Assembly: GCF_018598225.1 (NCBI RefSeq)
Contig: NZ_JAHESF010000007.1
Location: 132,554 to 196,553, forward strand
Reading direction: 5' to 3'
Length of the DNA stretch: 64,000 bases
DNA from: Chryseosolibacter histidinae
Lineage (GTDB): Bacteria > Bacteroidota > Bacteroidia > Cytophagales > Cyclobacteriaceae
This document shows, one piece after another, positions 9,105 to 18,633 of the stretch (positions are counted from its first letter, which is position 1; each line of letters begins with the position of its first letter). Position numbers and translations under genes: made by a program. Below the pieces are notes generated by a model. It did not search any database. It saw only the letters and a list, made by a program, of their open reading frames with translations, and was not told where the DNA came from.

Positions 9105-9249
9105 GGAGCCAGGAGTCAGGATAGGCGGTCAAGGGTTTTGGAAGGGTAGCCTTCTGAATGGGTGGCCGGAGACTCCGTTCTGACGTTTGTCGCAAATTGC
9201 CCCTGCTTTTGACGGCATCGGCCTGTGTCAATGCGTATTTGCATTGTAG

Positions 9250-9675
9250 ATTTACAAACTGTCTAGGGACTTATCATTAACCAATTGTAAATACCTGCTT
9301 CATGACGTGGGACTGCATTACATCACACTCGGGCAACCTCTCAGCACACTCTCGGGTGGCGAGTGCCAGCGCATCAAACTGGCCAGCGAGCTTCACAAGA
9401 AAGGAAGCATTTATGTGATGGATGAGCCCACTACCGGCCTGCACATGTCAGATATCGGGCACCTGCTGGAGATCATGAACCGTTTGGTCGATGCCGGCAA
9501 CACGGTGGTGGTGATCGAGCACAACCTGGACGTGATCAAAAATGCCGACTGGGTCATCGACATGGGACCGGAAGGTGGCAACAAAGGTGGCAAAGTGGTG
9601 TTCGAAGGAACGCCAAGAGAGCTGATGAAAGCAAAGGGCTCGCTTACCGGTGAGTATTTAAAGAGTCATGTTTAA
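9250..9675 (+). pseudogene. 3' remnant of a UvrA-type ABC ATPase
   Basis: From about 9290 the frame reads [21 protein letters not shown], which aligns with the start of the last ATPase block of UvrA proteins. It then carries the ABC signature [12 protein letters not shown], the Walker B segment [12 protein letters not shown], the switch histidine in [11 protein letters not shown] and the usual C-terminal [17 protein letters not shown]. Only about 125 residues exist, against roughly 750-950 for UvrA or the shorter UvrA-like proteins. The frame is closed by a TAG at 9247, and no Walker A or zinc-finger region is present upstream. A GTG at 9307 could start a short peptide, but without a P-loop it could not be an ATPase. 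I read it as the surviving tail of a deleted gene. Confidence 0.75.
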
Positions 9676-9685
9676 CGGAAGCGAG

Positions 9686-9720
9686 GAGTCCCTACGGGAT
9701 AACCCCGGAGGCTCCGCCCG
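9686..9720. repeat. palindrome cluster of the GCTCC/GGAGC type
   Basis: TCCC-TAC-GGGA (9689-9699) and CGGAG-G-CTCCG (9706-9716) are two adjacent perfect small palindromes between the UvrA remnant and the hydrolase gene. They resemble in style the palindromes at 51506-51648. They could also serve as a weak terminator. Confidence 0.5.
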
Positions 9721-9735
9721 TACCGTCTGAACATT

Positions 9736-12078
9736 TTATTTTTCTTCTTTTGCTTCCTTGTTGAAAGATACCTCGCCACCGCGTAACTCGAGGGTATAAT
9801 ATTCACCGCCGTACAGCACGTGTCGCAGCGTGCCTTCCAGGTTCACTGTGCCGGGTTTTGTGATCGTTTCTCCGTTGACCTGCGGATTGAATCCGAAGAA
9901 ACCCTTTACCATCACCTGCGACATGCCGATACCTGCTATGGCATCGCGGGCGTGCCATCCGCGCTCTGCGATCCTGACGCGTGCATTTTTGTTTTCTTTG
10001 TTATCACCCCACAGCTCATGCGCCTGTGCCCACGATCCTTCATGGGTCAGCGGCTCCATAGCGCGGTAGAAGTCCAGCGCTTTTTGCGATTGATCAAACT
10101 GCACTAATGCATCCATGGTGGCGGCTGGCCATCCATCAAAAGCACCCAGCGGACCGTGGTCTGGCCTGTCGGAATTTTTGGCTGCAACATCCTGAAGTGA
10201 TTGGGCCCGCATCCAATGCGTTGTCATCAGCTCGCGGTATAAAAAGTCGACCATTTCCTGACGCATCGCATCGGGAATATCCTGCGGAATGAATCTTCCG
10301 GTGTAAATAAAATCCATCACGTGCCTTACTTCAACACTCTTGTTATTGGGATACACACATTTCCACACACCATTGCCGGCGTAAAGCTTCATTAACAGGG
10401 GCAGCATCTCGCTTGCTTTTTTATCGAGCGCATCTGCCTTGGCCGGGTTGTTGGCCTTTCGGTATAACGCCGCGGTCTCACGCATCATCCAGATATACGT
10501 TGCATTGAAAGACGGCACAATGTGGATATAGGTGGGAACACACTCCAGCAGGTTCCATGGGTCATCGCCAAAATCTCCCAGCTTGTAAATGTCGTCGGTA
10601 CAGCCCGGTTTTCCGTAAGAAGAGATCCGTTCCCAGTTGGTGGAATAAAACTCCAATGTTTCCAGCACGGTGCGGCCATTGATCTTTTCATTCAGGAAAT
10701 CATAATCTTTGGTCACCACCAGGTAAGAACGGATCAGCTGGAACAACGCGTAATAGTTTGCCGAATAGGCATTGCCCACACCCTTGCCTCCGAAATTGTC
10801 GAATCCATAATTCTTGCCCGGATCAACGCTCAGCCACAGCGCAATATTGGCTTTCAACCGTTCCGGATCAGAGAGCGCCTGGATGAAGGCCCATTCAGTG
10901 TTATCCCAGAAAAATGAAATGGAAGCGCCCCATTTAGGTCCGCCGGTCAAGATCACCCGTTTATACTGGGGCAGGTTGGTGTTCATCATGTACAACATGG
11001 TGAGAGGCCCTGTGTAATAAACCCGTTTGGCCAGCGTATCAGAAGTTTCCAGCACAGGGAAACAACCGGAGATCACGTCGTTGCCCGGTTTGAAGATCTT
11101 TGCCCACCGGTTCTCCCAGAAGGTTTGTGCACCCGTGAACTTCGATTCAAACGCAGGTTGAATTTCTTTCAGCCTGCTTTTGACGGCGTCTTTGCTATCG
11201 GCATACACCATGAAGTATTGAATCACTTTCTTTTCATTGGATTGTAATGTCAACTTCCACTGCGCTGTGCCTCCGCTGTTGAACGGTTTTGCCGAAGAGG
11301 GCGCGGTCACAAATCCAAAACCTGTAACAGCTTCTGTTTCTTGGTCTGAAACAATGAATGCTCCTGCTTCCAGCGCAGTTTTATACTTGGTGGCGTTAAG
11401 GATCTCCTGATCTGCAGGAAGCACAGATCTTATTTGTTTACCGGTAGGTTGCCCGTTGATGAGCTCTTCGATCATCACCTCTCCTGTGCGGTTGGGGTTC
11501 GTGATCTGATTTCGCACAAGGTCGATCTCATCGTCTCTGCGTGTTTGTTTTCCACGCAGCGTGGGGAACGGATACCACCATTGCCAGTCGCCACCATACT
11601 TGCTGATGAATCCGATCATATCGATGTCAACGGTCAGGTCCTGTGCAGCTGATGTGGTATTGGTGATCTCCACTTGCCACAGGAATGCATCTTCTTCGGG
11701 AAGCATCCTGGTGGATGAAAGGATCTCATAACCTTTGAATGTTGTTTTGCGCAAGGCCTGAAAGGGTTGCCACCGGTACATCTGAACGGCGGGCACTTCA
11801 CCATTTATTTTCAACACGCCGGAATGATAACCACCGCTATACGGGGCTGAGGCGAACCAGCTGATGGAGGTCATGTCGCGGTTCACCAGTGCCTGGCCCC
11901 TGAAATTGCGCAGGGAGGGTTCCATGGCCACCGTGTCGGCAGCAACCCAATCGCCCGAGATCTTCTCCAGCGAAGGGATGGGGTCTGTTTTTGTCTCTGT
12001 TTTTGAAGTCGGCGCGCAGCCCCCGATCAGCATCAGGATCAGGGCAAGGCTGCAGCAATGAAAAAATGTCTTTTGCAT
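9736..12078 (-). CDS. MGH1/GH63-like glycoside hydrolase lipoprotein (780 aa)
   Basis: A lipoprotein signal ends LIGGC with the acylated Cys at residue 21. An N-terminal beta-rich region (about 40-310) is followed by an all-helical region (about 320-700), the layout of six-hairpin (alpha/alpha)6 glycosidases such as the mannosylglycerate hydrolase MGH1-like and GH63 families. Recognisable blocks are WGASISFFWDNTEWAFIQAL, LGAFDGWPAATMDALVQF and EGSWAQAHELWGDN, rich in the acidic and aromatic residues used by such enzymes. A short C-terminal beta domain follows. The exact substrate is not deducible. It is divergent from the propeller-like lipoprotein at 12219, and the two may work on the same glycan. 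Confidence 0.7.
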   Translation of the reverse strand: MQKTFFHCCSLALILMLIGGCAPTSKTETKTDPIPSLEKISGDWVAADTVAMEPSLRNFRGQALVNRDMTSISWFASAPYSGGYHSGVLKINGEVPAVQMYRWQPFQALRKTTFKGYEILSSTRMLPEEDAFLWQVEITNTTSAAQDLTVDIDMIGFISKYGGDWQWWYPFPTLRGKQTRRDDEIDLVRNQITNPNRTGEVMIEELINGQPTGKQIRSVLPADQEILNATKYKTALEAGAFIVSDQETEAVTGFGFVTAPSSAKPFNSGGTAQWKLTLQSNEKKVIQYFMVYADSKDAVKSRLKEIQPAFESKFTGAQTFWENRWAKIFKPGNDVISGCFPVLETSDTLAKRVYYTGPLTMLYMMNTNLPQYKRVILTGGPKWGASISFFWDNTEWAFIQALSDPERLKANIALWLSVDPGKNYGFDNFGGKGVGNAYSANYYALFQLIRSYLVVTKDYDFLNEKINGRTVLETLEFYSTNWERISSYGKPGCTDDIYKLGDFGDDPWNLLECVPTYIHIVPSFNATYIWMMRETAALYRKANNPAKADALDKKASEMLPLLMKLYAGNGVWKCVYPNNKSVEVRHVMDFIYTGRFIPQDIPDAMRQEMVDFLYRELMTTHWMRAQSLQDVAAKNSDRPDHGPLGAFDGWPAATMDALVQFDQSQKALDFYRAMEPLTHEGSWAQAHELWGDNKENKNARVRIAERGWHARDAIAGIGMSQVMVKGFFGFNPQVNGETITKPGTVNLEGTLRHVLYGGEYYTLELRGGEVSFNKEAKEEK

Positions 12079-12218
12079 GGGGTAGCGATTGCGATGTTTA
12101 GTGAATTAAAAATAATAAATTTTATTTGTCCATATGTTCATACATATGAAATTCTTATTTTTATCAAGGGGCCAGCGCGCGGTCCTTACCCTTATGTTCC
12201 ACAATCAATCTACCAACC

Positions 12219-13496
12219 ATGAAAAAAAACCTATTTATTGTCATGCTCGCGCTGATGTCTTGCGCTTTTTCGTGCAACGACAACGGCGTCAATCCTGATG
12301 CTTCCAACAACAAACCTGATGAAAGCAACCCTGACTCCGATGCCACTGCGTTGATCACCTGTGCGCCCGCAACGTTCTACCAGGTTGCCTCCACGTACAA
12401 TACTTATTTCACCCGCAACAGTGGCTGGACGGGCGGCGATGCCACGTACTCAGTTCCGCTGGGTGGCGGGAAAACGTTGTGGTCTTTTGGCGACACCTTT
12501 GCCGGCAACGCTTATCCTCCTGACGCCAGCCATCCATACCGCTGGAGAGACCCGCAGGGAATGGTACCCAATACGTTTATGATCCAGAACGGATCGTCTT
12601 TTATTACCGTAGTGGGTACGGGCGGCATCGATCCTGTAACCTGGCTCTACAAACCTGTGATGAAGACAGGCAAAGAAGATCTTACCGGCGTCGGCCGCGA
12701 ATGGTACTGGCCCGGAGATGCCACGGTGAAGAATGGAACACTCTACATGTTATTTCACCGGTACTATAAATTTGGAAACGGCGCCTGGGACTTTTACACA
12801 ACAGGAACAGACCTTGCTACTTTCTCTGTAGCTACACTGACCGGTTTTACTGCCGCTGTTTCAGAAATTGCGCCTACTTCGGTTACACCCTATTATACGG
12901 TGACATCGCCTTCGGCTACCCAGGAACCTTTGTTCGGCTCCGCACTGCTCGAAGACGGAACCACTGATTATTACATCTATATCTCAGACAAGGTTTCCGG
13001 GTTCCACTTCTCAAAAGTTCTAAAAGTGAGCCAGAGCAACATCAACGGCACACGCTCTTATTTTAACGGCTTCAATGCATCTGGAGTAGCCACCTGGACA
13101 AGCACTTTCCCTGCTCCGGGCGTGAACCAGGGCCTCATGAAAAAGAAAGATGCCGCTGGTGTGCTGACAGATCTTTCGGTATCGCCACAATTCAGCGTTG
13201 TAAAGATCGGCTCGAAATACCGGTTGATCACGCAGGAAGATATCGGTGGAAAGAAGATCTATTCGTATGAGTCATCTAGCCCGGTTGGTCCATGGGAATG
13301 TGAGTCTGTGATCTACACCATACCCGAACCGGATACGATGCCTGTTAACACGTACAACGCTTTTCTTCATCCACAGATCACGAATGGAACCAATCGTTAC
13401 CTGATCTCCTATAACCTGAACGCACAGAACTGGGGTGATCTGTATTCGCGTGTGGATACCTATCGCCCGATGTTCATTTGGGCAACGATACCCTGA
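12219..13496 (+). CDS. DUF5005/DUF4185-like propeller lipoprotein (425 aa)
   Basis: The signal peptide ends AFSC, with the likely acylated Cys at residue 19, followed by a Ser/Asp/Asn-rich linker. The rest has the repeated strand pattern of five-bladed propeller glycoside-hydrolase-like proteins: GWTGGDATYSVPLGGGKTLW and FGDTF near 70-90, then GREWYWPGDATVKNGTLYM near 165-185. FGDTF-type motifs are typical of DUF4185/DUF5005 relatives. Polysaccharide binding or cleavage at the outer membrane is the best inference. It is divergent from the MGH1-like enzyme across 140 bases that include two CATATG palindromes (12131-12136 and 12143-12148). It ends just before a degenerate repeat and a terminator. 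Confidence 0.55.
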   Translation: MKKNLFIVMLALMSCAFSCNDNGVNPDASNNKPDESNPDSDATALITCAPATFYQVASTYNTYFTRNSGWTGGDATYSVPLGGGKTLWSFGDTFAGNAYPPDASHPYRWRDPQGMVPNTFMIQNGSSFITVVGTGGIDPVTWLYKPVMKTGKEDLTGVGREWYWPGDATVKNGTLYMLFHRYYKFGNGAWDFYTTGTDLATFSVATLTGFTAAVSEIAPTSVTPYYTVTSPSATQEPLFGSALLEDGTTDYYIYISDKVSGFHFSKVLKVSQSNINGTRSYFNGFNASGVATWTSTFPAPGVNQGLMKKKDAAGVLTDLSVSPQFSVVKIGSKYRLITQEDIGGKKIYSYESSSPVGPWECESVIYTIPEPDTMPVNTYNAFLHPQITNGTNRYLISYNLNAQNWGDLYSRVDTYRPMFIWATIP

Positions 13497-13502
13497 GGAA
13501 TA

Positions 13503-13550
13503 GATTTGAGATGTGAGATTTGAGATATGAGATTTGAGACGTGAGACTTG
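13503..13550. repeat. degenerate GAGATTT / GAGATAT tandem repeat
   Basis: Six imperfect copies of a 7-10 base unit (GAGATGT, GAGATTT, GAGATAT, GAGACGT, GAGACTT) occupy the space between a stop codon and a terminator. It is of the same class as the other gene-boundary repeats in this window but has a different core. Confidence 0.7.
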
Positions 13551-13561
13551 GTGTGCTCTTT

Positions 13562-13594
13562 AAAAAAGCGTAGGCTTGTACCCTACGCTTTTTT
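13562..13594. terminator. bidirectional intrinsic terminator
   Basis: A6-GCGTAGG (13562-13574) pairs perfectly with CCTACGC-T6 (13582-13594) around a 7-base loop. It lies between the convergent genes ending at 13496 and 13630. Confidence 0.88.
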
Positions 13595-13629
13595 ATTGCG
13601 CCCTTCAGGGCTGATGTGTGTTACCGGTG

Positions 13630-16600
13630 TTACTTCACTGTGATCTTTTGCGACCATTGTTTACGGCCTTGCGCAATTCTGATCAGGTACATGCCTGCGG
13701 GCAGCGACTCACCGATGTTGACCACTACTGTGCCTGCCTGCGCGCTGACTTGCTGTGACCGCACCAGGATGCCCGTGGCTGACATCAGCTGCACCGTTGC
13801 TTCGCCGTCGGCAAGATCATTTATGACCATGGTCAGCGCACCACCTGCAGCCACAGGATTGGGAAACACTTCGAGCGAGGCTTGCTCATCAGACAGCACT
13901 GTTGTCTCCGCCGTAAACGCTGCCGCATTCATCGCAGGATCTTCATACGGACTTAACCGCGTTCCGGGTATCGGACCTTCAAAGGTGCCATCCTGGAAGC
14001 GCCATGCTACGGCAACGAAGTCGGCACCCGATCCTTCCTTGTGAAGCGCCTCGATGAAATAACGCCTTCCTCCCTGCAAAGCCACGGGCGACGAAACCTG
14101 CGTTGCATACTGATTGTAAACACCAGGCTTCACCGCTCCATTCAGGTAAGCGATCTTCACCTTATTGCCCGGATCTTCATCTGTGCTCAGGTAGAGCTCA
14201 CTGTTGTCATCACTGGAAATATAAAATGTATAGTTACCGTCAGCAGGTATGCACAGATAGCCCCTGATCCGCGAGCCATATTCGTTCGCCGTATAATTCG
14301 GGGTTGAAAAAGAGGTAAGCTCACGTACAACATCCGGCGACGTATCGAAGGGCACGGATGAGAGCGAAGTTCCGGGTATACCGGTCCAGATCTCGCGGTA
14401 TATTTTTCCTGCACCGGCACACTGAGCTGCATTGACAGTAATATTCACCTGGTCTGTGCTTATGGCGCCTTTGTCATCACGCACCCGCGCAATGATGGAA
14501 TAACTTCCGGCCCGCACGTTGGTCCATTGGTATTCATACGGCACGTTACGGATCTCCGTGAGCAGTGTACCGTTGGCCTCAAAGCTTACACTGTAAACGC
14601 TACCGTCTGAATCGGTCGCATACGCTTTTAAAGGAATGGTAGCACCCTGGGTAAACGTTGCATTATCAACCGGGCTCATAAAATGAACAACGGGTTGCTC
14701 ATTCTCAAGAATTGAACCGATTTTGATCAGACGATCTCCGGGTATCGGCTGCTGCACGGTACCACTGGGCAACTGCCACGCTACCGAGATAAAGTCATTA
14801 CCGGTGCCTTCCTTGTGCAGCGCTTCGATGTAGTATTTTCTGCCGGCCCGCAATGCGATGGAGACAGACTTCTGACCCGGATATTTATCATATTGCCTGA
14901 ATGCTGTGGCACCCCGTACAGAGGCGATCAGTCTCTTGTTTCCGACAAATTCATCCGTGCTGAGCCAGAGCTCGCTGTTATCATCGCTCGCGATCCAGAA
15001 TGTATAGTTGCCAGTCTCGGGCACACAAAGATAACCGCGGATCCTGCTGCCATAATTATTAAACTTGTATTGTCCTGTTTCAAACGCCGTCAGCTGTTCG
15101 TAATTGGTGGGCGGTGTATCAAAGGGCACTGAAGATATAGAAGTACCTGTGATGTTCTGCCAGATCTCGCGCTGAATGCCACCGGTACCGGCACATGCGG
15201 GCGTGATCACCCTGAAGTATGTGTAGTCCCAAGCGTCCTGTCCTTCACTATTAAAAATATGCGCACTCAAGGTGTAGTCGCCGCCGGCAAGGTCTTTGAG
15301 CTCGGTACCATAAGGAGCGCTCGCATCACTGATCACCAGCGCATCGTTGAGATAAAGATCCACCTTTGTAATGGACGACTCAGGGTCGTATCCATTGACC
15401 ACAACGTTGACGGTAGCGGGCGCATCAAAGGTTTCAGAATTTGCTGGAGATGTGATGGACACATTAGGCTCGTAGTTGGGCCGGCCATATTTGATAACAC
15501 GATTTCCGCCAATAGGCCTTTCAAGTGTTCCGTCCGGCAACTGCCAGCCTACCGCAAGGTGATCGCCGGAAGCCGATTCTTTATGCAGCATCTCGAAATA
15601 ATACGTTTTTCCCGCGGTTAACGGGATCAGGGCTGATTTCTGCGTGGGATATTTCTCCCATTGACCGATGCTGGTATACCCTGTAACCGAAGCGATCAGT
15701 TTTTTATTTTCGAAGTTGGTGTCGGTGCTTAACCAAAGCTCACTCTGATCGTCACTGGCAATCCAGAATGTATAGTTGCCCGTTTGGGGAGCGCACAAGA
15801 ATCCACGAATGCGCGCACCGTAATTATCGCCGGCGTTTACGGGCGCCTGAAGCGACGTTAAGGTTGCGATCTGGTTTGGCGCAACATACAACGGAATAGA
15901 CGACACCTTGCCACCGGAAATACCGGTCCACACCTCGCGCTCTACGGATCCAGCGTCAGCACATACGGGAACAGGCGTGCTCATGCTGGTACGGGCAATA
16001 TATGCCTCATAAAACTGATCATGGATGGTGGCCATCTCTATTGAATAGTGATAAGTTTTTCCCGGTTCCACCGGATGGTGTAATACCTTCTGAGTGGCGC
16101 CTGAATCGGTAACAAAGTTTACTTCCTGGTAAAAGTCGTCAGTGTACCGGGTACTGGTAGCGCTTTCGGTGGTCCGGATATAATAGGCGATATCGTTATA
16201 ACTCTTATCGGTAAGCGACAGTTCGATGGTATTGGCATCGATGGCCCGCGCTGTAAATACGGGAGGGTAATTTTTGGAATAGGTGGTGGCCCAGTAAACT
16301 TCGGAGAACGGCGAAACTTCACCGCCAACACGTGCGCGCAACTTGTAATAGTGGGTTGTTCTCGGTTTGAGGTTGTAGTGGTAATACTCTGTAACACCTG
16401 GCCCAACAGTGGTCACGAGCTGATAACCTGAATTTTCATCGAACGAATGGTAGATCTCTGTGCTTGCTCCGGAGTTTTCATTGCGGAATTCCAATCGCAG
16501 GTAATCCTGTTCTCCGGGATATGTATAAGGCTCGAATTCCGGTGCGGTCAATGCTGCTTCGGTGGAAAGATCGGTGCTAACGGTGAAGTTAGTTAGCAGT

Positions 16601-16653
16601 GATGTGGAGATGAAGAGCAAGAAGAAAAACTGCTGCTTGTAGTTGTGTTTCAT
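13630..16653 (-). CDS. triple PA14, T9SS-sorted surface protein (1007 aa)
   Basis: A signal peptide (about 1-28) is followed by a fibronectin-like region (about 35-225) and three PA14-like modules at about 225-390, 485-645 and 740-900. Each begins with Cys-Ala and an EIW/EVW motif, and carries IRGxLC, FWIASDD or FYISSDD, SELWLSTD and a terminal PI.GxR. Ig-like spacers (SPANSETFDAP, SPVDNATFTQG) lie between them. The last ~80 residues (EVFPNPVAAGGALTM ... MYLIRIAQGRKQW) are a type A T9SS sorting domain. It differs from the protein at 1433-4378 by lacking ELWxxDGT repeats and having one extra PA14. A surface glycan-binding or adhesive role is inferred. Confidence 0.87.
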   Translation of the reverse strand: MKHNYKQQFFFLLFISTSLLTNFTVSTDLSTEAALTAPEFEPYTYPGEQDYLRLEFRNENSGASTEIYHSFDENSGYQLVTTVGPGVTEYYHYNLKPRTTHYYKLRARVGGEVSPFSEVYWATTYSKNYPPVFTARAIDANTIELSLTDKSYNDIAYYIRTTESATSTRYTDDFYQEVNFVTDSGATQKVLHHPVEPGKTYHYSIEMATIHDQFYEAYIARTSMSTPVPVCADAGSVEREVWTGISGGKVSSIPLYVAPNQIATLTSLQAPVNAGDNYGARIRGFLCAPQTGNYTFWIASDDQSELWLSTDTNFENKKLIASVTGYTSIGQWEKYPTQKSALIPLTAGKTYYFEMLHKESASGDHLAVGWQLPDGTLERPIGGNRVIKYGRPNYEPNVSITSPANSETFDAPATVNVVVNGYDPESSITKVDLYLNDALVISDASAPYGTELKDLAGGDYTLSAHIFNSEGQDAWDYTYFRVITPACAGTGGIQREIWQNITGTSISSVPFDTPPTNYEQLTAFETGQYKFNNYGSRIRGYLCVPETGNYTFWIASDDNSELWLSTDEFVGNKRLIASVRGATAFRQYDKYPGQKSVSIALRAGRKYYIEALHKEGTGNDFISVAWQLPSGTVQQPIPGDRLIKIGSILENEQPVVHFMSPVDNATFTQGATIPLKAYATDSDGSVYSVSFEANGTLLTEIRNVPYEYQWTNVRAGSYSIIARVRDDKGAISTDQVNITVNAAQCAGAGKIYREIWTGIPGTSLSSVPFDTSPDVVRELTSFSTPNYTANEYGSRIRGYLCIPADGNYTFYISSDDNSELYLSTDEDPGNKVKIAYLNGAVKPGVYNQYATQVSSPVALQGGRRYFIEALHKEGSGADFVAVAWRFQDGTFEGPIPGTRLSPYEDPAMNAAAFTAETTVLSDEQASLEVFPNPVAAGGALTMVINDLADGEATVQLMSATGILVRSQQVSAQAGTVVVNIGESLPAGMYLIRIAQGRKQWSQKITVK

Positions 16654-16702
16654 GAAATGTGGTTTTTTTTCTTGCTCCGAATAATCTTATGCCTGAGGGG
16701 AA

Positions 16703-16740
16703 AAGGAGTAAGGAGCCAGGAGTAAGGAGTCAGGAGTCGG
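16703..16740. repeat. degenerate AAGGAGT / CAGGAGT tandem repeat
   Basis: Five imperfect 7-base units (AAGGAGT, AAGGAGC, CAGGAGT, AAGGAGT, CAGGAGT) lie between the T9SS gene and the AraC gene. It is the same family as the repeats at 9071, 18634 and 20025. Confidence 0.75.
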
Positions 16741-16820
16741 GCCTCGCAGGTGGTGCGACGATCAGTGGAACTGTAGCTGGCAAAGCGTATTCGAGGAAAT
16801 GTGTGAGGTAGGAACTGCTT

Positions 16821-17726
16821 TTAACCGAACGACTGTCTGAATTTCAGTGGTGAGAGGTTGGTTTTTCTTTTGAATAGCTTGTTAAACGACTGGGGGTACT
16901 CGAATCCTAATTGATAGGCTACCTCAGCAACGGAGAGATTACTGGTTGACAGGATCTCTTTGGCTTTTTCGATGAGTTTGTTGTGAATGTGCTGCTGGGC
17001 GTTTTGTCCGGTGAGGGAACGCAGCATATCGCTCAGGTAATGGGGCGAAACATGGAGCTCATCCGCCAGGTACTGCACCGTTGGCAAACCTTTCATCAAC
17101 GCGGTTTTGTTGTTGAAATAGTCGTCTAGCAGCGTCTCGAGCTTTGTCAGCAGATCGTGGCTTGCGGCTTTGCGGGTGATGAACTGGCGTTTGTAAAAAC
17201 GGTTGCTGTAATTCAGCAGCAGCTCGATCTGCGTAATGATTACATCCTGACTGAACTCGTCTATGGGAAGCTGCAGCTCATCATCGATATTTTTCAAAAT
17301 GCCAAGGATCAAGGTGCGCTCTTTCTCCGACAGGTGTAACGCTTCGTTTACAGCGTATGAGAAGAAACCAAAATTTTTGATGTTCTTTCCCAACGGGTAG
17401 TTCCTGATGAAATCGGGATGGATGAGCAAAGTAAATCCCATGTACTCCGTATCATCTGTAGTGGCCAGCAGCTGATTGGGTGACGTAAAGACGAGGCCAC
17501 CTTCATCGAAATCATAATAATTCTGTCCATACTTTATTTTGCCGCGAAGGCCCTGCTTATACGAGACCTTATAAAAATCGAGCAGGAATGAAGGAGGCAG
17601 CTGTTCTTTGTTGATGGAGATCAGCGTATTGTCAACAACGCTTATCAACGGGTGCAAAGGCTTTGGTAAGCCCAGCACCCGGTGCAGGTCAGAGATAGAA
17701 TTGAATGCTTGCGGAATGTGCTGCAC
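16821..17726 (-). CDS. AraC-family transcriptional regulator (301 aa)
   Basis: The C-terminal ~85 residues are a typical AraC double HTH: LADELHVSPHYLSDMLRSLTG, then VAEVAYQLGFEYPQSFNKLFK and LSPLKFRQ. The N-terminal two thirds lack an obvious cupin motif but contain a YDFDEGGLVFTSPNQL strand, as in other Bacteroidota AraC proteins that sit beside oxidoreductases. No ATG exists at the N-terminus; the GTG at 17726 gives the usual start of this subgroup. It begins 11 bases after the stop of the SDR gene at 17738, so the two are almost certainly one operon and the regulator probably controls that SDR. Confidence 0.88.
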   Translation of the reverse strand: MQHIPQAFNSISDLHRVLGLPKPLHPLISVVDNTLISINKEQLPPSFLLDFYKVSYKQGLRGKIKYGQNYYDFDEGGLVFTSPNQLLATTDDTEYMGFTLLIHPDFIRNYPLGKNIKNFGFFSYAVNEALHLSEKERTLILGILKNIDDELQLPIDEFSQDVIITQIELLLNYSNRFYKRQFITRKAASHDLLTKLETLLDDYFNNKTALMKGLPTVQYLADELHVSPHYLSDMLRSLTGQNAQQHIHNKLIEKAKEILSTSNLSVAEVAYQLGFEYPQSFNKLFKRKTNLSPLKFRQSFG

Positions 17727-17737
17727 TGTCAGTTGAT

Positions 17738-18535
17738 TTACGCTCCGAAAAACGTTTGCTCCATTTGTTTTCTGAACTTCTCGTCGCCCAGCTGCTGGCG
17801 TTGCGCGTAGAGGGCCTTCGCATCCTCTCCTGCCACGTACCTGAGCTGGTCTTTACCGTCGGTGGCCGCTTCATACACCACCTCCGCGATCTGGGCTGCA
17901 GGTGTAAAGGTATCTTCATGAATTCCGTCAAACAATTTTTTCACCCATTTTTCGTAAGCAGGGTGTGACGACATATCTATGGAGCGGTTCAGGAAATCTG
18001 TTTTGATGCCACCGGGAGAGACCGTTTTGATACCCACGCCAAACCTGTTGAGCTCAAAGGCCATACTTTCACTCCAGCCTTCCAGCGCCCACTTGGTGGC
18101 GTGATAAACCGAGCTGAATGGAAACGTGAGCAGACCGCCCATCGATGTGGTGGTGATAAACAGCCCGCTTTGCCTTTCCCTGAAATAAGGAATGAATGCC
18201 TGCGTAACACGGATCACACCCAAAAGATTGGTATCGAGCTGGCGGGTGAGCTGCTCTTCAGTGATGGGCTCCAGTGGCCCTATCAATCCATAACCCGCAT
18301 TATTGAACACTACATCGATCGTACCTGAAGCGATTGCTTTTTGGGTCGTTTCTTTAATCTGATCAGGATCCGTGACATCCAGCGGCAGGAGTGTAATGTT
18401 GCTCAACCCGCTCAGCTCTTTTTCGTTCTCCGGTTTGCGCATGGTAGCGATCACCTTCCATCCCCTGGAAGCAAACAACCTGGCCGATGCTTTTCCCAAG
18501 CCTGTAGAGGCGCCTGTGATGAAAATTGTTTTCAT
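17738..18535 (-). CDS. short-chain dehydrogenase/reductase (265 aa)
   Basis: Classical SDR motifs are present: the nucleotide-binding TGASTGLGKASA (about 8-19), NNAGYG (about 87), the serine in ITTTSMGG and the catalytic YHATK (about 150). It is the length of a classical SDR, with a C-terminus extended by an AraC-linked type tail (YAQRQQLGDEKFRKQMEQ). I chose the ATG at 18535 because the Rossmann strand follows directly; an upstream in-frame extension to 18676 would add 47 unrelated residues. It is a cytoplasmic NAD(P)-dependent oxidoreductase of unknown substrate, in an operon with the AraC regulator downstream. Confidence 0.9.
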   Translation of the reverse strand: MKTIFITGASTGLGKASARLFASRGWKVIATMRKPENEKELSGLSNITLLPLDVTDPDQIKETTQKAIASGTIDVVFNNAGYGLIGPLEPITEEQLTRQLDTNLLGVIRVTQAFIPYFRERQSGLFITTTSMGGLLTFPFSSVYHATKWALEGWSESMAFELNRFGVGIKTVSPGGIKTDFLNRSIDMSSHPAYEKWVKKLFDGIHEDTFTPAAQIAEVVYEAATDGKDQLRYVAGEDAKALYAQRQQLGDEKFRKQMEQTFFGA

Positions 18536-18633
18536 TTTCTTGTGATTTAAAATTGATGTACAAAAGTGCGCGGCGCAAACTTCAGGAATGTATCCGGATT
18601 GGGGATCGTTGTGTTCTAAACGGAGTTGAAAAA

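Noticed and set aside
9067-9120. Regular 7-base repeat resembling a very small CRISPR
   Set aside because: The units touch each other and have no spacers; no cas gene is present.
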